Notes: generated by a model not told the origin, from the letters alone. A stretch of 64,000 nt of DNA from Alteromonas sp. KUL49 (GCF_006538345.1 NZ_BJKL01000008.1:62001-126000), one strand, 5' to 3'. Shown: positions 18,864-29,200, counted from the stretch's first letter. Program-made: numbers and translations.

Positions 18864-20369
18864 TTAGTCCTCTTGCTTAACACCAGCTCGGTTCATGATG
18901 AACTGAGATAGCATTGGTACCGGGCGACCAGTGGCACCTTTATTTTTGCCACTGCGCCATGCAGTACCCGCAATATCAAGGTGAGCCCAGTTGTATTTCT
19001 TAGTAAAACGAGACAAGAAACAGCCCGCAGTGATACTTCCCGCAGGGCGACCTCCAAGGTTGGTCATGTCGGCAAATGGACTTTCAAGCTGCTCTTGATA
19101 ATCATCCCACAACGGCAAGCGCCATGCGCGGTCTGAACTTTGCTCAGACGCATTCAATAGCTCGTGCGCTAATGGGTTGTGAGTACTCATTAACCCCGTA
19201 GCGTGGTAACCAAGGGCAATGATACAAGCGCCAGTAAGGGTTGCTACATCAATAACCACGTCTGGTTCGTAACGTTCAACATAGGTTAACGCATCGCACA
19301 GTACCAGACGGCCTTCAGCATCGGTATTCAAAACCTCAACAGTTTGACCCGACATAGTCGTCAGGATATCGCCCGGACGATACGCGTTGCCGTCAGGCAT
19401 GTTTTCACAGCCCGCAAGAATACCAATCACATTGATAGGCAAGTTAAGTTCAGCAACCGTGTGCATAGTGCCTAGAACACCTGCGGCTCCCCCCATGTCG
19501 TATTTCATTTCGTCCATGGCTTCGCCTGGCTTAATCGAAATACCACCTGAATCAAAGGTGAGTCCTTTACCCACCAATACAATAGGTGCTTGGTCTTCTG
19601 GCCCACCTTTGTGGTGCATGATACTCATCATAGACTCGTTGTCAGAGCCGCGGCCTACCGCCAAGTAAGAATTCATTCCTAACTCAGCCATCTTTGCTTC
19701 GTCAACAACTTCCACGGTGACAGAATCGTATTCTTCACCCACCGCTTTGGCTTGTTCCCAAAGGTAAGCTGGATTACAGATGTTTGGTGGCATGTTTGCC
19801 ACATCTTTAGTTACCTTAGCGCCTTTAGCTACGGCTAAACCGTGCTCAACAGCGCGCTCACCCACAGGTAACTCACGGCGCGTGGGCACGTTAAAAACAA
19901 TTTTACGCAAAGGACGACGTGGCTCGCCTTTTTTAGTTTTCAGTTGCATGAAGGTATAAAGCGAGTCTTGCGTTGCTTCAACTGCCTGACGTACCTTCCA
20001 ATAGGTATCACAACCTTTCACATGTAGTTCGGTTAAGAAGCATACCGCTTCCATAGAGCCCGTTTCGTTCAGTGTCTTGATGGTTTTAGCAATAATCTGC
20101 TTGTACTGGCGCTCATCTAATTCACGCTCTTTACCACATCCAACCAACAACACGCGCTCACTCAGTACATTAGGTACATGGTGAAGAAGTAGCATTTGGC
20201 CAGCTTTACCTTCCAAATCACCACGGCGCAATAAATTGCTGATATAGCCTTCACTGATTTCGTCTAGTTGCTCAGCCACCGCCGTTAAGCGTCGTGGCTC
20301 AAAAACACCTACAACAATACAGGCACTGCGTTGCTTTTCTGGGCTGCCACTTTTTACACTGAACTCCAC
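18864..20369 (-). CDS. pepA: Leucyl aminopeptidase (M17)
   Basis: A 501-aa cytosolic di-metal peptidase. The M17 signature NTDAEGRL and metal-binding [32 protein letters not shown] are intact, and the length matches E. coli PepA (503 aa). PepA is also a DNA-binding protein in E. coli, acting in Xer recombination and at carAB. It heads the operon with holC and valS and is divergent from lptF across 263 bp, which must contain promoters for both directions; none was assigned with confidence. Confidence 0.96.
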   Translation of the reverse strand: MEFSVKSGSPEKQRSACIVVGVFEPRRLTAVAEQLDEISEGYISNLLRRGDLEGKAGQMLLLHHVPNVLSERVLLVGCGKERELDERQYKQIIAKTIKTLNETGSMEAVCFLTELHVKGCDTYWKVRQAVEATQDSLYTFMQLKTKKGEPRRPLRKIVFNVPTRRELPVGERAVEHGLAVAKGAKVTKDVANMPPNICNPAYLWEQAKAVGEEYDSVTVEVVDEAKMAELGMNSYLAVGRGSDNESMMSIMHHKGGPEDQAPIVLVGKGLTFDSGGISIKPGEAMDEMKYDMGGAAGVLGTMHTVAELNLPINVIGILAGCENMPDGNAYRPGDILTTMSGQTVEVLNTDAEGRLVLCDALTYVERYEPDVVIDVATLTGACIIALGYHATGLMSTHNPLAHELLNASEQSSDRAWRLPLWDDYQEQLESPFADMTNLGGRPAGSITAGCFLSRFTKKYNWAHLDIAGTAWRSGKNKGATGRPVPMLSQFIMNRAGVKQED

Positions 20370-20632
20370 GATATCACCTCGCTTTTTCGTCGTTTAAGGT
20401 TTGCACGATGTATAAATTCACATAACGTTTTGCACTGCTTTGTGTTTTAATACGCAGCCATGACTTGCATGCTCGCTGCGAATGGCGCAATGTAGGCGCT
20501 AAAATAGCCTAATGCGACGTAACATCATGCAACCAGTTGTTATTGATTACAGGCAAAACGTGTAAAAACGATAAGTTTACTCAAAATTGTGCTTTCTTTC
20601 ACTAAAATTCCAAATTTTCAGAAAGGACTGAG

Positions 20633-21733
20633 ATGCTGATATTCCGCTATTTACTTAAGGAAACGCTAAAGTCTCAGTTCGCTATTTTTTTCATTTTAAT
20701 GGCGATTTTCGTCACTTTGCGTTTTGTTCGCGTGTTAGGTGATGCCTCAGACGGTGACATACCCGCCAGTTTGGTTCTTGGCTTCCTTGGTTTATACACA
20801 CCTGCACTTGCTTCCTTGGTGCTTCCCATCAGTGCTTATTTGGGCATTATGTTAGCCCATGGTCGATTGTACGTAGACAGTGAAATGAGTGTATTGCGGG
20901 CCTGTGGCGTCAGTGAGTGGTACGTCACTCGAGTAATGCTGTTTTTGTCCGTACTAATAATGGTAGTTACCGGTGCCATTACCTTGTACTTCGCCCCCAT
21001 GGCAGCAGAGAACGAATATCAACTCAGAGAAAAAGCCCGCAGTGAAGCGGGAATATCGTCAATTATCCCTGGTAGATTCCAACAGACCGGTAATGATAAA
21101 GCCGTTATCTTTGTACACGACATAGATACAGACGATAAACTTCGACGGGTGTTTTTGTCGCAAAATCAGTCTGATGGCACTAATAACCATGTTCGAGTGG
21201 TATATGCGCAAAGTGGTGAAGTCGCCAACAATCCAGACGGAACGCGCAACCTTATTTTGAATGAAGGGGTTCAATACGAGGGGCTGCAATCGCAGAGACA
21301 GTATCGCAAAATCGAGTTTGATGAGTATCACATTCAAATTGCTGATAAACCTGCAGAGGCTTCACGCAAAAAGGTGAGCGTACTGCCTACTTCAACCCTT
21401 TGGGAAAGTGACGACATTGAGTATCGCGCAGAGCTTCAGTGGCGTATCGCCATTCCGTTGTCGATTCCTTTTTTGGTACTTATTGCCGTGCCGTTGAGTG
21501 CCGTTGACCCTAGGCAAGGGCGCTTCGGCAAAATGTTCCCAGCCATTCTTCTATACCTAGGTTACTTCCTGTTGTTACTTGCTAGTCGCAGGGTGCTGGA
21601 AGACGGGAAGATGCCGTCTTTCCTCGGTCTGTGGTGGGTACATACGGTGATGCTGATTATTGGTATTACGCTCATAGCCCGCGACCGAAAATCAGGCACC
21701 CAGTTTAGAGCATGGATCAGAGGGAGAACCTAG
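20633..21733 (+). CDS. lptF: LPS export ABC transporter permease LptF
   Basis: A 366-aa inner-membrane protein of the YjgP/YjgQ family. Three N-terminal membrane helices, a periplasmic beta-jellyroll region (about 130-265, with SGEVANNPDGTRNLILNEGVQYEG) and three C-terminal helices (SIPFLVLIAVPLSAVDPRQGRFGKMFPAILLY region) match LptF. It works with LptG and LptB to extract LPS from the inner membrane toward LptC. A GGA-containing ribosome site (AAAGGA) precedes the ATG. Its stop directly abuts the lptG start. Confidence 0.96.
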   Translation: MLIFRYLLKETLKSQFAIFFILMAIFVTLRFVRVLGDASDGDIPASLVLGFLGLYTPALASLVLPISAYLGIMLAHGRLYVDSEMSVLRACGVSEWYVTRVMLFLSVLIMVVTGAITLYFAPMAAENEYQLREKARSEAGISSIIPGRFQQTGNDKAVIFVHDIDTDDKLRRVFLSQNQSDGTNNHVRVVYAQSGEVANNPDGTRNLILNEGVQYEGLQSQRQYRKIEFDEYHIQIADKPAEASRKKVSVLPTSTLWESDDIEYRAELQWRIAIPLSIPFLVLIAVPLSAVDPRQGRFGKMFPAILLYLGYFLLLLASRRVLEDGKMPSFLGLWWVHTVMLIIGITLIARDRKSGTQFRAWIRGRT

Positions 21734-22795
21734 ATGTTTAAGATCCTCGACCTTTACATTGCTCGAACACTACTGGGTACCGTATCCGTTACCCTGTCCG
21801 TGCTTATTGGCTTGAGTGCGCTAATTAAGTTTGTAGAGCAGCTTCGTAAAATTGGCGAAGGCGACTACGACATGATGGTCGCCTTTTTGTACGTGCTACT
21901 CAGCCTACCTAGAGATCTAGAACAGTTCTTCCCTATGGCGACACTGTTAGGCGGACTCATTGGCATGGGTCTACTCGCCAGTAATAGTGAACTGGTTGTC
22001 ATGCAAGCCGCAGGAATGAGTCGTTGGAATATCATATCTTCAGCAATGAAATCATCAGTGCTGATGATTCTGTTGGTGATGGCTGTGGGCGAATGGGTAA
22101 CGCCATTCAGCGAATCAAAAGCCAAAGAGATAAGAACAGAAGCCATTACTGGTGGTAGCTTGTTCTCTTCCGACCAACTGGTTTGGGCGAAAGATGGTGA
22201 GCAGTTCGTGAGTATTGGGCAAGTTGTCAGTCGAGATAGTTTACAAGATGTAAGCGTGTTCGATTTTAACGACGACCTCTCGCTTAAATCACTCACCTTT
22301 GCAGAATCAGCCGCCTTTGACGGCACAGGTTGGTCACTTCAAGACGTAGACATTACCCACTTTTCACCAGAGAGTGTTGAGGTAGAAAACGCAGAAGCGA
22401 TGCACTGGGATTCAACGCTAACACCGGATAAGCTCGGTATAGTGGCAGTCAAACCAGAAGCTCTTTCAATCACTGGCTTACTGGACTATGTGGCTTACTT
22501 GGAGAACAATAACCAAGATCCAGCGCGTTATGAACTCGCACTATGGCGCAAAATACTACAACCCGTCTCAGTGTGTGTAATGCTGCTAATGGCTTTGTCA
22601 TTCGTATTTGGCCCGCTTCGCAGCGTATCCATGGGCGCTCGTATCATCATGGGCGTACTCACTGGATTTAGTTTCTTCATTCTAAACGAAGTATTTGGTC
22701 CGCTGAGCTTAGTGTATCAACTCCCCGCCTTTGCGGGAGCGCTATTACCTAGCATGCTATTTGCCGGAATAGCAGCCTTTCTGTTGCGAAAGTAA
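21734..22795 (+). CDS. lptG: LPS export ABC transporter permease LptG
   Basis: A 353-aa inner-membrane partner of LptF with the same architecture: helices at the N-terminus, a periplasmic domain (about 130-255) and C-terminal helices with RSVSMGARIIMGVLTGFSFFILNEVFGPLS, a typical LptG segment. The ATG follows the lptF stop with no gap, so the two are coupled. The gene converges with the RDD protein 17 bp away. Confidence 0.96.
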   Translation: MFKILDLYIARTLLGTVSVTLSVLIGLSALIKFVEQLRKIGEGDYDMMVAFLYVLLSLPRDLEQFFPMATLLGGLIGMGLLASNSELVVMQAAGMSRWNIISSAMKSSVLMILLVMAVGEWVTPFSESKAKEIRTEAITGGSLFSSDQLVWAKDGEQFVSIGQVVSRDSLQDVSVFDFNDDLSLKSLTFAESAAFDGTGWSLQDVDITHFSPESVEVENAEAMHWDSTLTPDKLGIVAVKPEALSITGLLDYVAYLENNNQDPARYELALWRKILQPVSVCVMLLMALSFVFGPLRSVSMGARIIMGVLTGFSFFILNEVFGPLSLVYQLPAFAGALLPSMLFAGIAAFLLRK

Positions 22796-22811
22796 AAGCA
22801 CATTGAGCGAG

Positions 22812-23387
22812 CTACCACTGCTTGTGGTCGTTCGCTTCTTTAGAAAGCTTTACCACTTCGGTTTGAGCAATGCGATCTTGAAGGGATTGTTTGTTTTTTA
22901 TATCAAACAACACTAACAAAGTGCCCAATCCACCCAAAGATGAAATCAAGCGTAATACCAAACGAGACCATGTCATCGGCTTATCAACGGTGCTGAAAAT
23001 ACGCAAGCGCCATGCACGCATGCCCAACGTTTGACCGCCTTTTTTCCAAAACCACAAAAAGAATCCAGCAACCCAAGTCCCCACCCAAATTTGGATGAGT
23101 AATTTATATTGCCAAGATGATTGAATAAGCTCTGAAGGAGTTTCGAAGCCCTGCATACTGAGCACATCGTTCGACAACAAAATCATTAAAACAACAATGA
23201 TAACCATAGCACTGCACATGCCCACGGCTACTGCAACGAGCGTATCGTAAATCATCGCGAGTAAACGTTTAAAGAAACTCGCTCGCTCGTGCAAAGGAGT
23301 GTTGTCTACTGTATTTTCGCTTTCAACATTGCTCGGTTTATTCTTGGCTCGTGAACCACGAGAGGACTTTTTATTTTGCTTGCTCAC
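22812..23387 (-). CDS. RDD-family membrane protein
   Basis: A 191-aa protein. A charged, Lys/Ser-rich N-terminus precedes an RDD domain: FFKRLLAMIYDTLVAVAVG, a middle helix (LIQIWVGTWVAGFFLWFW) and the typical GGQTLGMRAWRLRI stretch, with a last helix near RLVLRLISSLGGLGTLLVLF. RDD proteins are small membrane proteins, some linked to ion exchange, mostly of unknown role. Placement beside lptFG is common in the Alteromonadales. Confidence 0.9.
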   Translation of the reverse strand: MSKQNKKSSRGSRAKNKPSNVESENTVDNTPLHERASFFKRLLAMIYDTLVAVAVGMCSAMVIIVVLMILLSNDVLSMQGFETPSELIQSSWQYKLLIQIWVGTWVAGFFLWFWKKGGQTLGMRAWRLRIFSTVDKPMTWSRLVLRLISSLGGLGTLLVLFDIKNKQSLQDRIAQTEVVKLSKEANDHKQW

Positions 23388-23538
23388 AAAACTACCAACG
23401 ACATGAATACAAAACTCTAATGGCCGTAGTTTGACACAAGATTAAGATACCTCAAGGCAAATCCTTACACTCAAGCTTGTCATTTGATTAAGAATTCCCC
23501 ATTCAATTACCTTACTGTAATAAATCCGAAAAAAAGAC

Positions 23539-23566
23539 TTGTACCGCGCTGTTTCATCGCTATAAT
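23539..23566 (+). promoter_or_regulatory. Sigma70 promoter of tRNA-Leu
   Basis: TTGTAC (-35, 23539-23544), a 16-bp spacer and a perfect TATAAT (-10, 23561-23566), followed by a GC-rich stretch (GCGC) like the discriminators of stable-RNA promoters. The mature tRNA begins 30 bp downstream. Confidence 0.75.
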
Positions 23567-23595
23567 GCGCTCTCACTGATAGCACATCTATCGAA

Positions 23596-23682
23596 GCCAG
23601 AGTGGCGGAATTGGTAGACGCAGCGGATTCAAAATCCGCCGCCTTTGCGGGTGTGCCGGTTCAAGTCCGGCCTCTGGTACCA
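23596..23682 (+). tRNA. tRNA-Leu (anticodon CAA), 87 nt with encoded CCA
   Basis: The acceptor arms GCCAGAG / CTCTGGT close with an A discriminator and CCA. The anticodon stem GCGGA / TCCGC holds the loop TTCAAAA, giving anticodon CAA (codon UUG). A long variable arm and the T-arm GCCGG-TTCAAGT-CCGGC are present, as in class II tRNAs. It closely resembles E. coli leuX, a well-known integration site. Confidence 0.96.
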
Positions 23683-23712
23683 TATCTTCAATACCAATTG
23701 TGAAGATATACA

Positions 23713-23737
23713 CAAACCGACGAAAGTCGGTTTTTTG
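23713..23737 (+). terminator. Intrinsic terminator after tRNA-Leu
   Basis: AACCGAC / GTCGGTT stem with a GAAA tetraloop followed by six T. Strong Rho-independent terminator 30 bp after the tRNA. Confidence 0.88.
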
Positions 23738-23797
23738 TGCCTGTAGGAAAGCAAATCGGCTCTTTTTCTATTGCCTCGAGCTACTCATCAACTGGCT

Positions 23798-24091
23798 TCA
23801 TTCAAATGCTGAAAATGAATCCATTCGCTGGTGCAATATTCTGGCGATCTCTATCCCGGATTCGCTTTGCCAATAATATACAATGTGCTTTTGCGCTGGG
23901 AAGCTCTTTGCCTTTTCAAACAATTCAGGTCTATTCCTACCAATATCCGGATTGTTAGCAATTTGAAGGAGCGTCTCGTGCAGAAGTAAAACATATTTCT
24001 CAGCTTGAGAGCGCCCCCAATCTTTAATAGTTTTGGCAGAGATTAGTCGTATGTCATCTTAAGCAAGCTCTGATAATCTATAGCTTGCCAT
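23798..24091 (-). pseudogene. parE: ParE/RelE-superfamily toxin gene with a premature TAA
   Basis: On the minus strand the frame starts at ATG 24091, inside the last codons of parD, and reads MASYRLSELA, then TAA (24059-24061), then DDIRLISAKTIKDWGRSQAEK onward to a TGA at 23798-23800. The post-stop part contains further ParE-type segments (LLQIANNPDIGRNRPEL, KHIVYYWQSESGIEIARILHQRMD). The full frame would give 97 aa, normal for ParE. Only codon 11 is broken and the rest is open, so the inactivation is recent or the codon is read through. With GAA the protein would read ELAEDDIR, a usual family sequence. The toxin would poison DNA gyrase if active (family knowledge). Confidence 0.85.
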
Positions 24092-24338
24092 CGATTTCCT
24101 GGCTCACTTCAGCAAAAATAGCCAGCGCAGACTTATCAGAAGTTTGCCCATTAGACAATTGCTGAAAACCTTTACCAACCTCTTCTCTTAGTATTTCTAG
24201 TTGCTGCTGCTTCGATACATCTTTCTCAAACAGCAACCGCAAACCATCCCTGATCACTTCGCTTGCAGAAGTGTAAAGACCTGAAGCAACTTTCTCATTT
24301 ATACGTTTTTCAAATTCTGAACCTAGTGTGACATTCAT
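24078..24338 (-). CDS. parD: ParD-family antitoxin
   Basis: An 86-aa protein of the ParD/CopG ribbon-helix-helix family: MNVTLGSEFEKRINEKVASGLYTSASEVIRDGLRLLFEKD, followed by a C-terminal toxin-binding tail (GFQQLSNGQTSDKSALAIFAEVSQEI). The start at 24338 was chosen because GGAGG precedes it; the frame runs 12 codons further upstream without support. It overlaps the parE start by 14 bp, the classical parDE arrangement. Because the toxin is interrupted, the antitoxin may now be a free-standing regulator or relic. Confidence 0.9.
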   Translation of the reverse strand: MNVTLGSEFEKRINEKVASGLYTSASEVIRDGLRLLFEKDVSKQQQLEILREEVGKGFQQLSNGQTSDKSALAIFAEVSQEIDGKL

Positions 24339-24863
24339 AAACACCTCCACATGATATGCCCATATTATGCGCACATTGTGTTCATATTGCTAATCCAAAA
24401 TTAGTATAAACGGAGTTAGAATCGGGTAAATTTGAACTAAGAATTTTCTATTTGACAGCCGTCAGTCATGAAAAAAATTTATAACGTGTCTTTTTTACTT
24501 GCAACCTATTGATTATAAAATGCCAAAGCAGACGCGTACTTTTCAAAATCCTCCGCCTTTTTGTGCCTGAAAATAAGCTAACTACACACCCGAGGTGCGC
24601 CGTCCGAGTGTCGGCCCAGTCAAAGCTCGACCTCTGGAGGACATCTATGTTTTACCGATTAAAAACCAACTTTCTGCCAGTATGTATGAGCTTATATATT
24701 TACTAATCTGAAAATCAAAATTAAGAGCTCAATATAAGTAAATCCTAGATTAAGATTTTACTTCCTTAAGACCTATAGTCGATACCACACGATAGGAATT
24801 AATACCAAATCACGAAGTAACCGGAATTACTATATCTTCATCGTTTACCAAGGAAGTCTGAAC
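24339..24863. other. Gene-poor stretch of the tRNA-linked island
   Basis: About 525 bp, AT-rich, with no convincing ORF or RNA gene. It holds the first degenerate tRNA-end-like repeat (24609-24637). The parD promoter should lie in the first 100 bp and the promoter of the Mrr-like gene in the last 100 bp, but neither could be assigned. Confidence 0.6.
24609..24637 (+). repeat. Degenerate tRNA-Leu 3'-end-like repeat, copy 1
   Basis: TGTCGGCCCAGTCAAAGC followed by TCGACCTCTGG. It shares the first 18 bases and the final CCTCTGG with copy 2 at 25670, and the last CCTCTGG with the tRNA-Leu acceptor end. Probably an attachment-site remnant. Confidence 0.55.
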
Positions 24864-25625
24864 ATGCCTAGAAAAAGTTCGTCGTTTGTAGACCTTTTAT
24901 TTGATGCTCCTTGGTGGGTTTCGTTGATAGTGGCAGCTGTTGTTTATTTGATGATTGGCCACTTATTGCCTTATATCGAAACCAACAATCAACTTATCAA
25001 TATGATGTTTAACGCTTTTGCTATTAACGCACCATACTTCGCGATTTTCATATTACTCATCGCTCCATTTTCTTTTATCAATACTCGACGTAAGGCAAAA
25101 CAATTAGACAACCAGAAAAGCATTGAAACGATTCGACAACTTCATTGGCGTAATTTTGAAGAGCTAGTTGCCGAAGCCTATCGCAGACAAGGGTATCGAG
25201 TAACGGAAGGTGGATATGGTGCCGACGGGGGCATAGATCTGGAATTGAGGAAAGATAGCGAAGTTACACTCGTTCAATGTAAACAATGGAAAACGCAAAA
25301 GGTCGGTGTAAATGTGGTTCGAGAAATGTTTGGCGTTTTAACGGCTAGCGATGCAGACACAGTCACAATCATATGCTCGGGTAGATTTACCCAGCAGGCT
25401 GAAGATTTTGCATCGAATAAATCCATCCAGCTAATTGCTGGAAATGAATTATTGTCGCTTGTTAAGGATGTACAAACATCACCAAAGATAGATTCTAACA
25501 AAGAGACATTATGTCCAAGGTGCGGCAGTGAATTAGTCGAACGACAAGCCAAGCGCGGCAACAATGCAGGTAACACTTTTATAGGGTGCTCAAGCTTCCC
25601 CAACTGTCGCTATACCGAAGATTGA
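24864..25625 (+). CDS. Membrane-anchored Mrr-type restriction endonuclease with zinc ribbon
   Basis: A 253-aa protein. Two membrane helices (about 17-36 and 52-73) are followed by an Mrr-like nuclease domain: HWRNFEELVAEAYRRQGY, GADGGIDLEL (Asp125) and VTLVQCKQWK (Gln138, Lys140), matching the D-(E/Q)xK catalytic core. The C-terminus is a topoisomerase-type zinc ribbon with Cys217, Cys220, Cys242 and Cys248 (CPRCG, then GCSSFPNC). Mrr nucleases attack foreign or modified DNA; the membrane anchor suggests action near DNA entry sites. It lies between two degenerate tRNA-end repeats, which supports acquisition by transfer. Confidence 0.88.
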   Translation: MPRKSSSFVDLLFDAPWWVSLIVAAVVYLMIGHLLPYIETNNQLINMMFNAFAINAPYFAIFILLIAPFSFINTRRKAKQLDNQKSIETIRQLHWRNFEELVAEAYRRQGYRVTEGGYGADGGIDLELRKDSEVTLVQCKQWKTQKVGVNVVREMFGVLTASDADTVTIICSGRFTQQAEDFASNKSIQLIAGNELLSLVKDVQTSPKIDSNKETLCPRCGSELVERQAKRGNNAGNTFIGCSSFPNCRYTED

Positions 25626-25669
25626 TGCTAAAAAATGGCGACTCAAGTTATTTCTAACAGCACATGAGA

Positions 25670-25704
25670 TGTCGGCCCAGTCAAAGCCCAGCCTCTGGTA
25701 CCAT
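25670..25704 (+). repeat. Degenerate tRNA-Leu 3'-end-like repeat, copy 2
   Basis: TGTCGGCCCAGTCAAAGC followed by CCAGCCTCTGGTACCAT. The last 14 bases (GCCTCTGGTACCAT) are identical to the end of tRNA-Leu plus its flanking base (23670-23683). With copy 1 it brackets the Mrr-like gene. Confidence 0.6.
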
Positions 25705-25782
25705 CTACTTTATACCCATTGAATTAAAAATATAAGCTCGCGTAAAATCTGCGCGACTTTTTCAGTATTACGGATCCAAACT

Positions 25783-26139
25783 ATGTCGATAGAAAGAATT
25801 GAAACCAAACAACGTATGAGCCGTATTGTTAAGCACAACGGCGTAATTTATCTATGCGGACAAGTTTGTGCCGACGCCACTAAAGGCATTACCGAACAGA
25901 CTCAAACCATGCTAGACAAGGTTGATGCCTTACTTGCCCAAGCAGGCAGTGATCGAGAACATATTCTCTCCGCTACCATCTACTTGAAAGACATGCAGTA
26001 CTTCGCAGAAATGAATGAAGTATGGGATAACTGGGTGCCCGAAGGTCATGCTCCAGCACGAGCTTGTGTCACCGCCAACATGGCAAGAAACGCTTTGCTA
26101 GTTGAGATATCTGTAGTGGCAGCGGAAAAAAATACGTAG
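25783..26139 (+). CDS. RidA/YjgF/YER057c-family protein
   Basis: A 118-aa protein with the RidA fold: [48 protein letters not shown] and a conserved Arg93 in APARACV, followed by LVEISVVA with Glu108. RidA deaminates reactive enamine/imine intermediates. The N-terminal part differs from canonical RidA, so it is probably another subfamily (Rid2-7 type). It is followed by a hairpin terminator and converges with the BNR-repeat gene. Confidence 0.88.
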   Translation: MSIERIETKQRMSRIVKHNGVIYLCGQVCADATKGITEQTQTMLDKVDALLAQAGSDREHILSATIYLKDMQYFAEMNEVWDNWVPEGHAPARACVTANMARNALLVEISVVAAEKNT

Positions 26140-26171
26140 TAGGTGTCGAGCGAGTAGATTATATAAAAAGA

Positions 26172-26195
26172 AAAGCAGCACACATGTGCTGCTTT
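26172..26195. terminator. Bidirectional terminator between RidA and BNR-repeat genes
   Basis: AAAGCAGCAC / GTGCTGCTTT with an ACAT loop, an A-run before and T after, placed between two convergent genes; it can act in both directions. Confidence 0.75.
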
Positions 26196-26218
26196 CTAAT
26201 TCATCATAAAGACAAAAA

Positions 26219-29200
26219 CTACAAGCTATCTAAATCATAGCTTCCGCTTTCAGCCAACGCTTTGTTCACAGGAGCCACTTGCTCGCCAAACAAAGACTCC
26301 AATTGCAGTTTGTATTGCTGCCAAGTACCTTCTAAGTCAGACAATCGCTCTAGCGCTCCGCTTTGTGCCGGTGCGCCGGTACGGTCAAAGTTATCCATTA
26401 AAAAGCGTACTTGTCTATCAAGCATATTTGGCCAGTTAATATCATCTTCAAAGGTTTGATGCTTGGGCTGAACCACCAATGCTTCCCATTCATCAATTGC
26501 GGCAATAATTTGATCTATTGATTCTGATACGTCGCTGTCCAGCATCACATTATCGCTGGTAATTTGGCTGAGCCTACTGCGAACATTGCGCGCTTTTTGA
26601 AGATGCGAGAACAAGTCGTTCAACAGGTTTTCGCTTGCCTGTATGCTTTGTTCAACTATCAAAAGCTGTTCAATTTCGGCGACTTCTCGAGGATCAGCAA
26701 GCACTTGGAATCGACGACTCTGCTTGTGCTCACCCACAGTGATAGTCGCTTTGTACTCACCAGGCATCACTCGTGCACCATTCCATCCACCAAACAGCTT
26801 CACGTCTTCAATACAGTTGAGCGGCACTCGACGAAGGTCCCATACAAATTCATTGTACCCCTCGTCGGTTGAAGGATGCTTAAAGGTCAACGGACTACGA
26901 GGGTCCTCATTCCCTTTAGCACATTGTTCAAACTCCCCTGCTTCGGAAGAAAGCGTGCGTACAAGCTGGTCGTTACTGTCAAAAATATCAATACGCAAAC
27001 TCTGTTCTTCGTCAGATTCCCCCAGGAAGTAACGGAAGGTCGCGCCGCGTTTTGGGTTGCTTGCTTGAGGTTGGCCATTAGCACCGCCACCAGCGAGTAA
27101 TCTAATGCCGTCGATAGGGCTATACTGGAACAGGACTTCATCTTCAAGCGATTGAGTCACCTCTCTCAGAGGGGCAATATCATCGAGGATCCAAAAGCCT
27201 CTTCCCTGTGTGGCTACCACTAAATCGTTACCTTTAACCTGCATATCAGTGATCGGCACCGGTGGTAGATTGAGACGGAGTGCTTGCCAATGCTCACCGT
27301 CATCAAAGCTGACAAACATGCCACTCTCGGTCCCCGCATAGAGCATGCCTTCACGCTCGGTATCTTCACGGACCACTCGAACAAATGCATCTTCTGGTAA
27401 ACCATCATCTATGCGTTTCCAACGCTTACCGTAGTTTTCCGTTTTGTAAATGTAAGGCTGGTAGTCGTTCAGCTTGTAGCCTGTCACAGCTACATACGCC
27501 TTGCCCTCTGCGTGCACGCTAAGCTCGATGGCGTTAACCTGCGCTTCTTCGTCATGAGGGGTTATATCTTTCCAATTTTGGCCTTCATCTCGGGTGAGGT
27601 GTAACTTACCATCATCAGCGCCAACCCATAGCTCACCTTGATTTTTGGGTGATTCAGCAATGTAGAAAACAGTGTTGTAGTATTCTGCGCCCGCCTGCTC
27701 ATTAGTGATTGGGCCGCCATTTAGGCCTTGTTTTTCAGGGTCGTTACGCGTGAGGTCTGGACTGATTTCTTGCCAGTTAACTCCGCGATCTGTGGTTTTT
27801 AAAATAAGTTGAGTGCCGTAGTACACGGTATTAGCATCGTGTTGCGACACCAACACAGGAGCGTTCCAGTTAGTACGGTAACGTTGATCTCTCACATTAC
27901 GACCAAAGACATACTCTGGATAAGGCATAATAGGGCGAGTCAACCCTGTGCTGCGTGTGTACTCAGTTAACGTGCCATTGATTGTGGTCGCATAAATAAG
28001 CTCTGGATTGTCAGCATCAAAGGCAATATGCGCGCTTTCACCACCGCCCACTGCAAACTGTTCTTGTATGCCAATACCGCTATCCCATGTGGATGAGGGC
28101 GTAGCCATAGTTGTGTTGTCTTGCTGCCCGCCATACAGGTAGTAAGGGGTAAGATTGTCGGTGCTAACGCGATAAAATTGCGCGGTTGGCTGGTTGTAAA
28201 TACTCGACCACGACTTACCGCCATCAAAGGTTATCGTGGCACCACCGTCATTAGCATTAATCATATTTAAGCTATTGTCGGGGTTGATCCACATATCGTG
28301 GGTGTCGCCATGGGGAAGTTTCTTTATCTCAAAGGTTTTACCGCCATCAATCGACTTGTGTAACTGTACGTTCATTACATACAGAGTGTTTTCATCATTA
28401 GGATCTACTTTGAGGTGGTTGTAATACCACGCACGCGCCTTAAGAATGTTATCGCCATTCATTAACTTCCAAGATTTACCGGCATCGTCGCTTCGATAAA
28501 CACCGCCTTTCTCCGCTTCAACTATGGCATACAAGCGCTTCGGGTTAGTAGCAGAAACATCAATGCCCACTTTACCGATTAAATCAGGTAAACCACCTTC
28601 TAGTTTGTTCCACGTTTCGCCGGCGTCAGTAGACTTATATATGCCGCCGCCTTCACCGCCAGATTTAACAAACCAAGGCGTTCTTCCATGATGCCACATG
28701 CTGGCATAAAGCACTCTGGGGTTTGATGGGTCTAGTACTAAGTCAGCAGCACCTGTGTCACCATTAACTTTTAATACATGCTGCCAAGTTTCGCCGCCAT
28801 CTGTTGTTTTAAACACACCGCGCTCATCGTTTGGTGCCCAAATATTGCCTTGCACTGCCACCCAAGCAATATCGGGGTTGGTGGGGTGAATTCGAATTTT
28901 AGGTATTTGACCTCTGGTATCTAACCCAACGAGTTGCCAGGTTTCACCCGCATCTGTTGATTTATAAACCCCTTTACCGTGGCTTGTAGTAACACCGCGA
29001 ATTGGCCCTTCCCCAGTTCCCACATAAATCACATTAGGATCTGATGGAGCAACGGCAATAGCACCAATGCTGCCAACGGCAAAGTCTTTGTCTGACAATG
29101 GCTCCCATGACAATCCCGCGTTAAGGGTTCGCCACACACCACCGCCTGTCGCGCCCATGTAATACAAATTTGGGTTCCCTTCTACACCAGCGACCGCTAC

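Noticed and set aside
23737..23958. 73-aa plus-strand ORF after the tRNA
   Set aside because: It is the antisense of the interrupted parE gene, which explains the conserved sequence in this stretch.
24509..24706. 65-aa ORF across the first degenerate repeat
   Set aside because: It spans the tRNA-like repeat, lacks a ribosome site and has no recognisable features.
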